This document shows, one piece after another, positions 22,081-33,913 of a stretch of DNA of 64,000 nucleotides. Every line of letters begins with the position of its first letter. Position 1 is the first letter of the stretch. Source of the DNA: Hemerocallis citrina (lineage: Eukaryota; Streptophyta; Magnoliopsida; Asparagales; Asphodelaceae); the NCBI GenBank assembly GCA_017893485.1, contig CM030359.1:36005994-36069993 (forward strand), written 5' to 3'. The position numbers were made by a program, and so were the translations under genes. The notes under the pieces were generated by a model. The model saw nothing but the letters and a program-made list of their open reading frames with translations, made no database searches and had not been told where the DNA came from.

Positions 22081-22700
22081 AGAGATACCCAAGAGAACCG
22101 TTTCTGATATTTAGGCTCGATTATACAAAGAGATGGAGAGATTTGCGAAGATGTTATACATATGATCCAAGCAGGGTGGCTTAAGTGGAGAGTGTCAGTG
22201 GGGTTTTGTGTGACAAATGTATACCTTTAAAGTTAAAGGAAAAAATTTGTAGGATGACTGTTAAATCTTCAATGATGTATGGAGCAGAGTATTGGACAAC
22301 AAAGAAACAACATATCCAAAAAAGTGTAGCAGAGATGAGGATGCTAAGATGGATGTGCAGTAAAATCAGAAATGATAGAATTAGAAACGAACATATACGA
22401 GACATGGTAAAGGTAGCTCTAATCCAAGATAAATTAAGAGAGAATCGCCTCAGATGGTATTGACATGTCACATGTAGACCTAGTAATGTCCCAACTAGGA
22501 AGAGTGATTTAACAAATATTGAGTGTAGAGTTAGGAGTAGGGGACCTAAACTTACTTGGGTGAAAACAGTAAGAAAAGATATAATAGCTTGTGCTCTTAC
22601 AAAAGATATTGTGCTAAACCAAACAGAATGGAATATCAGGATTCATGTAGCCGATCTCAACTAGTTGGGATACAGACTTTATTATTGTTGTTGTTGTTAT
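22081..22700 (+). pseudogene. RTE LINE fragment 4: C-terminal part and 3' end
   Basis: After AGAGA the + strand continues with FRYLGSIIQ-type sequence (degenerate: [18 protein letters not shown]). It then has [23 protein letters not shown] in the frame from 22185 and AEMRMLRWMC, the standard C-terminal block of RTE LINEs (MLRWMCGxTRxDRIRNExIR). After a few stops it reaches a short 3' UTR, a GGGATACAGACTTTATTATT tail and (TTG)n. Up to 22700 this is still the LINE. Confidence 0.88.
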
Positions 22701-23136
22701 GAGAAAGAGAGAAGTTTGTTCCACTCAGTAAATTAGTTACTTTGGCTCTTTAGAAATCCAGAAAAGAAGTTTCTATTAGATTTTAGTTTATGTTATTTGT
22801 TTGATTAGAAAATAAGTAGAAAAACCTACATAATCAATTTCTTTTGTTTGGATGTCATTTTATAAAAACTAGAAAATAGTTTTCCATAATTGTTTTTTTC
22901 TTATTTGTTGGATGAAGCTAAATGAGAAAACATTTTTAAAATACATTAGGGTGAGATTAAGTTAAGGTTACATATACTTTCATGCATTCATTGTCATTGA
23001 CAACCATCTCAAATGGAGGTAGTCTTACCCCCTTTAACTATCATTTTCCACCATAATCTGTCAACAAGAATTCAAAAAAGAGTGCTCTATATATTTCTAT
23101 TCTAAACACAATCAGGAAGATATGAGGGTAATCATA
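22701..23136. other. AT-rich spacer, nothing recognised
   Basis: This stretch lies between the RTE tail and the first hAT element. It holds no open frame of interest, no repeat pair and no RNA gene that I can see. Confidence 0.5.
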
Positions 23137-23144
23137 ATCAATTT

Positions 23145-26100
23145 TAGGGGTGGCAACTGGGCCGGGTCAACCGGTGACCCACCCGCGACCTGGCCCACGA
23201 ACCCGGCCCGCTTAAGAGCTTCACGGGTTTGGGTCGAACCCTGTGAACAGTACTGGGTCGATCCGGATCGCAATTTACGCGAATCGAATTCGCGAAACCC
23301 GGCCCACGAACCCGTTTAATTCGCGAATTGAACCCGTTAACCCGTGGTTCGACCCGTTCGACCCGTACGGGTCGAACGTTCGACCCGTGACGGGCCGACC
23401 ATTCGACCCGCGGGTCGAACGGGTCGAAACCCGCAGTTCGAACCCGGGCTGACGCTGGCGTTGGCAGCAAACGGCTCTTAGAGCCGTTGCTGTGCAGCAA
23501 ACGGCTATTTTTTTTTATTTTTTATTTTTTGTTTTTTCCCACTTCTAAGCCTATAAATATCCCCTAAAAATCTCAAAAAAAATTACACCTCACTCTCTTA
23601 CTCTCTCTACTATTATACATCATTTTAAAGAAATTTTTGAACAATTGTAGTATTCATCAAATAATTGTACAAGAAGGCATATACACGATCAAATTTCGGT
23701 CGTATCGGAAACAAAATTCAACGTCTTCAACGTCTTCAACTCTCTTCAACCTCTTCTCAACTCTTCAATTGCAGAATCGGCAAAGCGCTCCTCCATCTTT
23801 TCTATTATATTCTTATTTTTCCGGTTTTTTTTACATACGCGTATTCTACGGTGAACGGTATCAAAATTTCTCTACCTCTCTTGTTAAATTTTTTTTTGCG
23901 TTGTAGTTAAAATTATTGTTTATTTTTTGAACTTCTCTATCTCAACCCTCTTGTTTTTTAGATTTTTTTTGTATAATTCACCGCTCGGTCCGCTCCTACA
24001 TTGTAGTTTTTTTTTTACATATTTGAGCACATTACCACATTATGTCTAGATCACGGGGTAGCGGTCATAGTGGACAAGATTCCTCCTCCTCTTCACGTAG
24101 GCCACCAATTGTCCCAATTAGTGAGCCCACCCAAGATTACATTGATTCTACTATGGAACAATGGGGTACACACGACATGGATGTTGTAGGTGGCATTCAA
24201 TTAGAAGAAGAAGAACAACAACAACAACCCGAAACCACACAACCCTGTAGTAGTAGGAAAAGTAGAGGAGAAACTAGCGATTGGCACAAGTTTTATGAGT
24301 ATATCCCGGACGAACATATTCTGGGTGTAGGTTTGTAAGTGTGTAAAACATGTAGTAAAATATACAAATTCAAGAGGGGTGACGGCACCGGTACAATTAG
24401 TAGACACATACAACATAATCATAAAGAACTTCTTGACCAAATACAAGGCCAACAAAAAATTAACCCTAGGACCGGTCAAGTAGATAGCCACCCTTATGAT
24501 CCCAAACTTGTTCGTCGGGAAATGGCCCGATTAGTCATTAAGGAAGAGTTGCCATTTTCCTATCCCGAGAGTAGGAACTTGGAAAATTTTAATCAAACGG
24601 CCTTAACCCTCATTTTAAAAGAATTCCGAGAAATACTTGCAAATCAGATTGTTTTAAGGTGTACATGAAAATGAAGGACGCTTTGATTGCAATTTTATGG
24701 AGTTTAACTTGTAGGGTTAGTTTAACTTCGGATTGTTGGACGGGTGTCAAGAATATTCCAACGATGGAAATAACCTGTCATTGGATCGACAATGATTGGA
24801 TTCTTCATAAAAGAATCATATCACTTGCGTCGTTGCCGTATCCCCATAGTGGCACAGAAATAGCAAACCGTATTATAGAAATATGTGATGTTTTTCATAT
24901 TCGCGATAAAATTATGGCTATTAGTTTTGATAATGCATCTAACAACAATGTAGCAATTACTACTTTAAAATCTGTATTAAATCCTCCATCTGACAATATT
25001 TTTCATGTTAGATGTGCATGTCATATTATAAATTTATGTGTTCAAGATGCATTAAAAATAGCTGATCCATATATACATAAAATTAGAAATTGTGTACATT
25101 TCATTGCATTAAGTCCAAGCATTTTACAAGAATGGAAAGCTTGGTGTAGGGTTAGAAATGTTCCTTTTAGAAAATTTCCAAAGGATGTTAGACACCGATG
25201 GAATTCTACTTTTGATTTACTGAATGTTGTCACCGATTATAAAGCAGTTGTAAATAATTTTTGTATCGCAAAAAATATGCACAATTTTGAAATGACTCTC
25301 AACGATTGGTATTTTGTCGAAGCTTTGTTGAAATTTTTAGAACCTTTTAAAACCACAACTTTAAAGTTTTCAAAAACATATGAATCTACTTCTAGTAGCA
25401 TTTTTATTGAATTAGTTAGCATGATGTAAATATTTAACGAAATGTTAAATGATCCCTATATTAGTGACATTGTAATACCTACATTTCAAAAATTTTTGAA
25501 ATATTATTTTCCTCCTCCTATATTGATTTGTGTTGCTACTGTTATGGATCCTCGTATCAAATTAGAAGGTACGAAGAATTTGATAGAAATATTTTTTGGA
25601 TATTTAGAGAACAATGTAGAATTAACAATTGATTGCGCTACTTTTTTAGTTCAGTTTGAATCTACATTAAATAACTTGTATGATTATTATGATAGACGTT
25701 TTGCTTCTAGTAGTACAACTTCTGTAGTTAGTTCTTCTTCTGGTAGTTCTAAAGGTAAGGGTAAAAGTAGAATTGGTGATAGAACATTTAGTCTACTTGA
25801 ACAAATTCAATCTAAAAAATCTAGGACTAATCAACCAAATGAATTAAATTGGTATAACCAACAGGATACTGAGCCTACTCTTTCCCCACTAGATATTTTA
25901 CAATGGTGGAAAGAACATGAACACACTTTTAGTATTCTGTCTATTATGGCTAAAGATTTGCTAACTCCTCCTGTCTCTACAGTTGCTTCTGAGAGTGCAT
26001 TTTCTACAAGTGGCAGGGTTCTATCTGATTACAGAAATCGGTTGAAGCCCGAGGCGTTGGAGATGCTCATTTGCACAGAAGACTGGCTGAAGGCTGAAGA

Positions 26101-26156
26101 TGGGACGCAAGGGAAAGCACTATCAAGTTCTACAAGTGGGAGCAACTCGCCCGAAG

Positions 26157-26189
<33 letters not shown>

Positions 26190-26966
26190 AGCTTTTCTTC
26201 TTATGTTAAATTAGAAAAATTGTAGTCAATTAAAATTGTACATAAGAAATATGTTATTGTATAAAACTTATTTGTGAATTGAATTCTTCATTTCGTTATA
26301 AATTGTTCAAATTGTATCACTTAAATTCATATGAATAAAATTTTAAAATTTGTTGTCAATTTCACTCTTTCAATCTTATTATTATTATTACGATTTTTTT
26401 TTTGTTTATTAGTATTATTACTTACTTAGTATTATAATTAAACATCATTTGGGGATATTTGATTCAATTTGAAGAATTGTAGTATTATTACTTATTAGTA
26501 TTATTACTGAATTACATACTCAGTATTATAATTAAACATTATTTGGGGATATTTGAAGAATTGTAGTATTATTACTTATTAGTAGTATTACTTACTTAGT
26601 ATTATAATTTTTTAAGAAATGTAATATTCATCAAACAAAAATATGGTTGTTTGTATAATTGTATACATCATTTGTAAAATTATTATTATTATTATTATTA
26701 GTTCAATTTAAGCTACCAAAAAAATAAAAAAATAAAAAAAAATTATATATATATTTTATTAAGCGGGCCAACCCGCGGGTCGACCCGGCCCAACCCGGGT
26801 TGAGCCCTAAAGGGTTCACGGGTTGGGCGGGCCACCCAAATAAGAAATTGATCCAGCCCGGCCCGGCCCGCATAAGACGCCAACCCGGCCCGGCCCGCCT
26901 ACTCTAGCGTGCCAACCCGCACGGGTTGGGCCCGGACTGGCCCGTTCGACCCGTTCGCCACCCCTA
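23145..26966 (+). mobile_element. hAT transposon copy 1 (degenerate, Ac-like)
   Basis: The 3822-bp element has terminal inverted repeats TAGGGGTGGC...GCCACCCCTA and an 8-bp duplication ATCAATTT (23137-23144 and 26967-26974). The first and last 200-300 bp are very GC-rich, with many GGCCCGNCCCG and CGACCCGTTCG words on both strands, a typical hAT subterminal arrangement where transposase binds. The inside encodes a hAT transposase broken by stops and a frameshift. It may still be moved by a related active transposase if the ends are intact. Confidence 0.92.
24042..26191 (+). pseudogene. hAT transposase, copy 1
   Basis: The ATG at 24042 starts a Ser-rich N-terminus. A stop at 24336-24338 interrupts just before the BED zinc finger (CKTCSKIYKFKRGDGTG, then SRHIQHNH). 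A frameshift near 24650 moves the frame, and another stop lies at 25427-25429. The middle has LTSDCWTGVKN, CHWIDNDWILHKRIISLASL, SFDNASNN, HVRCACHIINLCVQDAL and RHRWNSTFDLL, the RNase-H-like core of hAT transposases. The C-terminus carries the dimerisation region (NELNWYNQ, LLTPPVSTVASESAFSTSGR, then EMLICTEDWLK), followed by a (CAA)n-encoded Gln run to 26191. It is non-functional as it stands. Confidence 0.9.
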
Positions 26967-26974
26967 ATCAATTT

Positions 26975-28646
26975 AGGGTGCGTAAGAAGATAGGAAGGTA
27001 ATCACAACCACTTTAATTTTCTATCAAAAAAGTATAGTCCACACAATTTTTTAAAGGATTATGTTTTCAATTTGCTAGTGTTTTTCCTTAATCTTTAAAC
27101 AGGAAGGCAACTTTCCTTTAAATCTAACGTGATACATTATTTTCTTGTCAACTTTTCTATCTAACCAAAATTTTAAAAATCTCTTCTAACGAAAAGGAAA
27201 CCATATTGAGCACAAAAAAATAGTTTTCCGCTATGTATATTTTGAAAAAAAACACTTAGCTATTTTCAATAAATAGTTGTGAAGACATGATAAGTCATTT
27301 TAAATTTTAAAAGAATAAACTAAATTTAAAATAAAACTAATGATAAATGTGGAAGATCATTGATTAAAAGTGACAAAACCAAATGATAAAAAGAGATGGG
27401 AAGAAAAACAAGCCAAAAAAAGTTTACAATAATATATTTTTTTTTAAAGTCTGAAAAGCAAAAATGATATAACTATATATCTTTATCATTAACACAGTTT
27501 AATCCAAAAAGAAAATTATCACGTGATGCACATGTTCAATTCTTAAACAGTACTTTAACGTAATATGGCTCCCAAATAGTATATATAATCATATATATAT
27601 GTATATGAAATCGTTGAGTACATAAAGTTTCTCGCATAAAAGTATGCATGTGATTGTGAGAGGGGAAGTCAATATCTAAGTAGTTGAATGGTATAATTTT
27701 AATCATTAATCTGATCATTAGAAAATACATCAAATCCACTCCAACAATGAGATGGGCAAATTAATGTTAAAATAATTGAGATGGGTCAAGGTGGTTGGTA
27801 GAGTAAGACCAGCCTGCAATCTGATTTCAAATTCAAATCTCTAGATTTGTAATCCTTTTTTTTTCCTTCAGTAATTCAGTTGTGATTTGACTTAAGAAGG
27901 TTTCTTGTTTTTCTGTTTTTTTTCCTTCTCTAAATTACATATAATATCTTTGAATCTATTATCTGCACATCATATTCCATTAATGTATAGTATATTCTAA
28001 TTCTAATTATATGAAGAGACATGAAAGAAATAGAACTACACAACCATGTATGTGTGCAAGTGTGCGCGTACACATAAAGAAAAAGGAAAAGCAAAAAAGA
28101 AGCGATGACTGTGAAAACTTTTTAGGTTTAGAGAGCACTACTAGCACTAATTATTTTTGCTGATCTAGTCTAGTTTCCAAAGACGTCAACTAAAAATTAA
28201 ATTGATAGAAGCAATACAATACATTCCAAAGACACATAATTTTAGGGGGGAAAAGTATAAAAGTTTTTTTTTTTAAATGTACATCATTATTGGAAACATC
28301 ATATTGATGGTACACCTTTGAACTGTCCAACAACAAATATTAATGAAAATAAGTTAGACCTCACTGTATTGATAGAAGAGTATATTATATGTACTTAACT
28401 CCAAAAGTAAAACCATTAGAATAGACCTCCAATTTTAATTTTAGAGTAAATTTCAGTAAATCTTGCTCGGTCTTCACTAATTTACAATAACCCTACTCAA
28501 TTTTTTATAAAATTTTTTAAAATTGTTGAAAACTAAATAGGGATTAGTGAACAAAGACCAAACTAAGAAAAAGGTTAAGTTGGAATCAAAGACGACCAGC
28601 AACAAGAGAAAGTTCATCCTTCCCAACCTTGACTTCTCTGTCCCCT
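26975..28646. other. AT-rich intergenic DNA upstream of HMGCL, nothing recognised
   Basis: No protein-like frame longer than about 65 codons with sensible composition is seen. There are runs of ATATAT near 27570-27605 and A/T homopolymers. The right end (about 28440-28650) borders the palindrome-array element. Confidence 0.5.
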
Positions 28647-28655
28647 CTCTTTGCA

Positions 28656-29612
28656 GAATTTTTTTTCCGTACTGACCCACTTTAAAATATTTACCCAGCT
28701 AACTTAATTTTGGACGAGTTAGCATTAACCGTTATTAGAAATAACGACATAAATTATTTATATATCGTTGTTTTCAATAGCGGCATCTGTTAAAAAAAAA
28801 TTACATGCCGCTATTTGGAGTAGCGGCATTAGTTAACCTTCTTTTTTTGTGAAGAAAAAGGTAAAATATGACTACCTGTTTCATTAATAAGGAGTTACTA
28901 AAACAAACTTAGAGTGCTGAGCCAAATACAAGGTCCAGGCATTAGTTAACTTATTACCAATCATATACTCTCTTTGACTTGAATAAAAATTGCAAGTGTG
29001 AAAAAATTCTATAACTGATGCCGCTATCCCGAACAACGACATTCGCATTACAGATGTCATTGTTAGGAATAGCGGCATCAGCTATAATATTAATTGTTTT
29101 GGATAACTGATGCTGTTGTTTGAAACAACGGCAAAAATTTATTTTATTATTTATAATTGGCTAATCTATTTATTTGAACTATTGCCGCTGTTTTTAAGAA
29201 CGATAACAGTCAACTCATATCGTTGTTTGGAAGAACGACTATGGAGGCAGAGAGTTTAATGAGTATTATAACTGATGACATTATCTCCAACAACTCTATC
29301 AGTAATGCGAATGTCGTTATTTGGGATAACAACATCATTTATAAATTGTTTCAGCACTTGGAAAAAAAATTAAGTCAGAATGTTCACACTTGTATAAGAA
29401 ATGTACTGATGCCATTTTTCTAAATAGTGGCATGCTAAAAAAATTAAACTAATATCGTTTTGTGGAAGAATGACATGCAATTAACCTATGCCGTTTTCTG
29501 AAGAGCGTGTTATGCTGATGTGTCCAAAATTCGATCAGTTAATTAAATATTTTCGATAGTGGGTTAGTTTGGTTAATACTTTCAAAAAGTGGGTCAGTAC
29601 GGGAAAAAATTC
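28656..29612. mobile_element. 957-bp TIR element with an internal array of small palindromes
   Basis: The ends are inverted repeats: GAATTTTTTTTCCGTACTGAC at the left matches GTCAGTACGGGAAAAAATTC at the right, and similarity continues about 60 bp inward. Flanks CTCTTTGCA (28647-28655) and CTCTTTGTA (29613-29621) form a 9-bp duplication with one mismatch, pointing to a Mutator-like non-autonomous element. Inside are about ten imperfect hairpins of the form TGCCGYTRTT-5 bases-AAYARCGGCA (for example 28805-28830 and 29035-29075). There is no transposase. It sits directly upstream of the presumed HMGCL promoter. Confidence 0.72.
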
Positions 29613-29639
29613 CTCTTTGTACATTGTAAAAAAGAGAGG

Positions 29640-29765
29640 CCGAAGAGAAAAGAAAGGGACATGTTTCAGCCGACCTATAGTTTGTTGGATTCCCACCTTC
29701 CATTTCCCCAACTAACCACCACCTCTTCAAGTACCAACGCCAACTACACATACCCACATACAATT

Positions 29766-29800
<35 letters not shown>

Positions 29801-29914
29801 AAAATAATATATATTTATTTCTTTTCCTTCACAGAGAATTTAACAAGACCAGGACCCTGAGCTTCATTCGCTTTTACTGATCCATTGCTAGTTTTGGGCC
29901 TTACTCCATTTCAG
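29640..29914 (+). promoter_or_regulatory. HMGCL: Presumed promoter and first non-coding exon of HMGCL
   Basis: A (TA)n run at about 29769-29797 is followed by a leader-like stretch ending CTCCATTTCAG, then GTCAGTTGGG, a good splice donor at 29914/29915. No ATG frame of note lies in it. It is about 3.8 kb upstream of the coding start, in the same orientation. Assigning it to HMGCL is inference from position and splice signal. A transcript would decide. Confidence 0.35.
29769..29797. repeat. (TA)n microsatellite
   Basis: About fourteen TA units lie just before the putative 5' exon. They could serve as a TATA-like region or simply be a length-variable microsatellite. Confidence 0.85.
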
Positions 29915-30359
29915 GTCAGTTGGGTTCTTTCCTTTTCCTCAATTCTTGCGAAAAAAAAATTGCCCTATTTGCGATAGGACAAAATATTTATGGGTTTTTT
30001 TGTCTAGGAGTTGAATTGGGTAATTTTTGGGAAGAAGAAGTTTTGTGAATGGGTTTTGAGTTATATGATTGCTTTTGTTTGGTAGTATTATGTTTGGTAA
30101 TATTATGTCTTGATTATGTCTTTATTTCTCTCAAAAAAAAAAATATTATGTCTCTATTTAGTGAAATATTTTAAATTGCTATATGTTGATTGAATCTTTG
30201 AGGGTGTTTAATGTGTTTGTAAATTTGATTGGATTCTTTTATTTTGTGCTTATGGTGTATATTGTAATTCTTATGTTCATTTCTTGATTTTATTTATTTA
30301 TTTTGGGTATTTTGTCAATTAGGTTTGTTGTAATGCATATATGATGTTTGGTTATGCAG

Positions 30360-30483
30360 CAAGTTGGCTTATTATTTCGAGGATTTGTTGGTGAGGCTAG
30401 AGAATAGATTAATTTCTAGGAGAGATATCGGTAGATTGTGAAGAGATGAAAACTTGTTTGGACAAACAAAAAGGAATATGTAG
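30360..30483 (+). other. HMGCL: Possible second non-coding 5' exon of HMGCL
   Basis: An acceptor-like TTTGGTTATGCAG precedes 30360, and a donor-like TATGTAG/GTATGCA follows 30483. The 124-bp piece has lower T content than its flanks. Nothing codes here. This is only a splice-signal guess. Confidence 0.25.
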
Positions 30484-30969
30484 GTATGCAACTTTAGAAG
30501 AATGAGGGTGTAGTACACAACTGCACATTGACTGTTGAAAAATAACTTTAAAAAAAAGGAAAAAACATGTCATTCCTAATTTTTAATGTAATACTTAGGA
30601 TAAGTTGTTTGTTGTGATGGTTGATAATTTAAGGGGGGGGGGGGAGGGGGTGTATTTGATTAGCCCTGCTTTATGGATCAATGTTTCGGCCAATTAATGG
30701 AATGGACACACCTGAGTCTGATTCTCAGTACTATAATAACATTGAGCTGGATGAGTGGCAGTTCTTTTAAAAGAAATAGGTGAACAAGTTAGGAGAAGTT
30801 ATACAATTGTAGTTGATGAGTAAAAGGACTAATGGTAGAGCTAAATGAACATATTCAAGTGGTAAATAAGGGTATGCTAATTGTTGCAGAACAAACAACA
30901 TAGTATCTATTGAAGTGTTCCAAGACAAATGAACATAGTACTGCGTTTGATTTTAATGCTATGAAGGCA
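30484..30969. other. Presumed 5' intron DNA
   Basis: Non-coding. It has a poly-G tract at about 30633-30650 and nothing else recognisable. It separates the possible UTR exon from a copia remnant. Confidence 0.45.
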
Positions 30970-32760
30970 ACCTTTGGTGGGTGATATTTGATAATGATAG
31001 AGATAGAGAAAGTGTAAATCTTATCTATTAGGGCATGGAGGCCAACCATATATATGAGTCTATACAAGATATGATAAACACTCGTCATACATATACTAGA
31101 AAGTATATACATATATTAGCAACCCCTCTTAAACTCACGGTGGATCAGCAAGAGTGAGTTTGGAAAACAACACCTACTGTTGGGCTGTCGTCTGAGATTT
31201 CATGAAGAAATACGCACATTGAACTTCAGAAGGCACATAATGAAAGGATATGACCTTAGGAATACACTCTGGAGTGAAGAAAGCATCAACACTAATATGT
31301 TTAGTAAACTCGTGCTTGACCGGAAAAGTGAAAATTCTGATGGTATTAGTATTGTCACAAAATACGAGAATGAGTTTCGAAATATTACCAAAAATCCTCT
31401 AGTAACCATTGTATCCATTCCACTTCTGCTGTGGTGGTGTTAAGGGCATGAAGTTCAACCTCCAAACTAGAATGAGATACCATAGTCTGCTTCTTAAACT
31501 TCCAAGAAATGAGAGAATTTCCACGAAAGATACAATAGCCCATGATGGATCATCTATCATCAAGATTACTAGCTCAGGTGACATTAGTATAGGCCTGCAG
31601 TGCTAGTGAAGAGAACTTGGAAAAGAATAGGGATCAGGTGATCGTGCCACAAAAGCAAAGCACCTGAAGCAAATGTCCATAGTGCACAGATCGTGCCACA
31701 AAAGCAAAGCACCTGAAGCAAATGTCCATAGTGCACAGACGTAGGAGTAGACACAAACTAGCTGAGAACATGAACCACATGAGAAGTATCTGATCGGGTA
31801 ATGGTGAGATAGATAAGGCTACCTACAAGATGTCGATTTCTAGTAGGATCATGAAGTGGTATCTCATCTGCTACCCGAAGCTTCAAGTTGAGTTCCATAG
31901 GAGTTGCTTCAGTACGAGTATCATAAGTACTGGCACAGTCCAAATGATCTGGAGTATTTTTTTGTTGAGAAATAAGATAATCATGGTTATTAGAGGTAAC
32001 TTCAATCCCGAGAAAATATTGAAGCAAGTCAAGATCAGTCCTAGTAAACTGATTCCACAAATAGGTTTTTACAGTCTGAATATGGGCAAGGTTGTTACCC
32101 GTAATAATCATATCACAAACATATAGCAACAAAACTATGCGACCTTTGTCAGAGAAGTGTTAGAACATAGCTGGATCATGAGCACTCTGACAAAAACCAG
32201 CAGAGTGACTGTGAGACTAAAACGCTCAAACCAAACCCGTTGAGCCCCTTTAGGACCATAGAGTGCACGCCGAAGACGACATACAGTATATGGGGGATGA
32301 CGGAGGCTAGGGGAGGAAGCATATAAACTTCTTCACGAAGTTCACCATGCAAGAAGGCATTCTTCACATCCAATTGCCACAGAGTCTAGTTATGGACTAC
32401 AATAACAACAACAAGAGTCTTAACCGTGGTCATGTGTGCAACGGAAGCAAAAGTTACATGATAATCAATCACATATACTTGTTGGGAACCTCGTGCAACA
32501 AAACAAGCCTTGTAGTGCTCAATAGTGTTATCAGGCCGGATTTTGATCTTATATACCCACTTGTATGTAATCGGTCGTAATCCCTAAGAAGATAGAACAA
32601 ATTCTTAAGTACTTGTTCTGCTTATGCATCCAACTCATCTACCATAACATATTGCCAAACAAGAATCTGTGATGTTTCTTTTAAGTTTTGAGGTTCAATT
32701 TGAGAATGAATAGTAGCAAAGATAGTTGAGGACTCCGGATTACCCTGCGATGGGTATGTA
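30970..32760 (-). mobile_element. Copia retrotransposon remnant (RT, RNase H and 3' LTR start)
   Basis: On the minus strand from about 32560 leftwards, degenerate copia RT blocks follow in order: YKWVYKIKIRPDNTIEHYKA, QLDVKNAFLHGELREEVYM (32176-32373) and LLYVCDMIITGNNLAHI (31758-32132), where intact elements read YVDDMIITG. Next come RH blocks near 31500, with GYCIFRGNSLISWKFKKQT and SSLEVELHALNT. After the coding end a purine tract (AAGAGGGGT, plus 31121-31132) precedes TGCTAATATATG, probably the 3' LTR start, extending left to about 30970. No partner LTR, gag or integrase was found. Many stops are present. Confidence 0.8.
31631..31737. repeat. 53-bp tandem duplication inside the copia remnant
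   Basis: GATCGTGCCACAAAAGCAAA through GTCCATAGTGCACA occurs twice in a row with no visible difference. It lies between the RT and RNase H blocks and is a later local duplication. Confidence 0.9.
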
Positions 32761-33720
32761 AGCTGGATAAGAGGACGGTGTGACCTCAAAGGATATCGAC
32801 CTACAAGGAATTTCTTTCTTTTTGCTCCCTATATCATGTCTTTTTAATTAATATTTTTAATTCAGCTGCTTCTGTACATCTGTATTCTTTCTACAAGTGA
32901 CCTAAGTTCATCAAGATAAATTGGAATTTTAGTGGACATTTAAACTATTTCTATAACTTAATAACAACTACCGCAGCATTCTCTGTTTTTAGTCTCTTAC
33001 ACATTCTTTTGAATAGAAATGCCGGTACTTGGTAGAGTATAATTACTTGAAATTATAATTGTATGTAATCCTGTTACTTCAGTCCACAATTAATTTCCTC
33101 CCTTGCTTGTGTATATGTGTCAAAAGAAATCCAAACTTAGTTGCCATTGACTTCTGCAACCTTATATCTGGATCATGAAAATTTTACGTTAAGATGATGA
33201 CTGGAGGTATAGTATTCCTTATTTTTCTTATGATGTTAATTGAACTCCGAATTCATTTTAACATTTCATGTGTTAATTAGACATTTAACATTTACAATAC
33301 ATTCTTATGAATATGCCTCTGGCGTCTGTTGTGCTATGGTTTGACTTCATGAAAGCTTTACCTCTTCCTTTGCAAAAATTAGTTTCATGTGACTAACATA
33401 ATTATGTGGATCATTTTATACGACAAAAACAACTTCACTGATTTATGCAAGCAAACTCTTACTCGCACACATGGACTCTCTTAAATGCATGAGTTGTATT
33501 TTGTGTGCTTGTCACATGGATGATACTGTTGCTTTTTTATATTTAAAACTATGCAAAGAATTCATTTCTCAGATAGCACCTTTACACCAATACACAGTTA
33601 CTTCGATTCTTCTATCCTGCTTTTTTCTTGAGGTGTGACCAAGTATTCTGGTGAACTGCATTGATATTATGTTGACACAAAAAAATTTGTGATATGGACT
33701 TATTCTCGATTCTCTTTTGA
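32761..33720. other. Presumed 5' intron of HMGCL, nothing else recognised
   Basis: T-rich non-coding DNA runs up to the first coding exon. TTCTCTTTTGAAG at 33709-33721 or GAAGCTCAG at about 33719-33727 could be the splice acceptor. I cannot choose between them. Confidence 0.4.
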
Positions 33721-33734
33721 AGCTCAGTTCGAGG

Positions 33735-33901
33735 ATGTCAAGCTTAGAGGAGCCGCTGGGTCTTGACAACTTCTCCAACACAAGTAGCGTAGGGTGGGTC
33801 CAGAGGTTCAGTCCTAGTGCTTGTAGGCCCAGGGCAGATGAAGCTGAAATGAGTAAATGTTTGATCGAAGGCAGACAATGCAGCTCTTCTAATAGTTGCA
33901 A
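33735..33901 (+). CDS. HMGCL: Hydroxymethylglutaryl-CoA lyase, coding exon 1
   Basis: HMG-CoA lyase cleaves 3-hydroxy-3-methylglutaryl-CoA to acetoacetate and acetyl-CoA, the last step of leucine breakdown in mitochondria. This exon encodes residues 1-55 and two bases of codon 56. It begins MSSLEEPLGLDNF and continues with WVQRFSPSACRPRADEAEM and LIEGRQCSSSNSC. I recognise this as the plant-specific N-terminal extension of HMG-CoA lyases. The start at 33735 was chosen because plant homologues begin MSSLEEP; the frame is also open a few codons upstream. The exon ends at TTGCAA/GTAAGT, a strong donor. A copia LTR begins only 12 bp after the exon. Confidence 0.9.
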
Positions 33902-33913
33902 GTAAGTTTTTTC

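Larger units (their letters stand above)
4520..22700 (+). mobile_element. RTE-type LINE, 5' truncated, split into four pieces
   Basis: Four + strand pieces read consecutively as one plant RTE-clade LINE. They are 4520-5067 (linker and RT start), 13240-13533 (RT middle), 17159-17568 (RT palm) and 22081-22700 (C-terminal part and 3' end). The protein order is preserved across the gaps. The 3' end carries the GTTGGGATACAG-type tail and a short (TTG)n run at about 22684-22699, typical of plant RTE LINEs. The three gaps are exactly three LTR-type insertions, each bounded by a 5-bp duplication of RTE sequence. The endonuclease domain is missing. Several stop codons and A-rich changes show it is old and inactive. 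Confidence 0.88.

Noticed and set aside
29223..29423. 66-codon open frame upstream of HMGCL
   Set aside because: It lies inside the palindrome-array element and translates the repeat arms.
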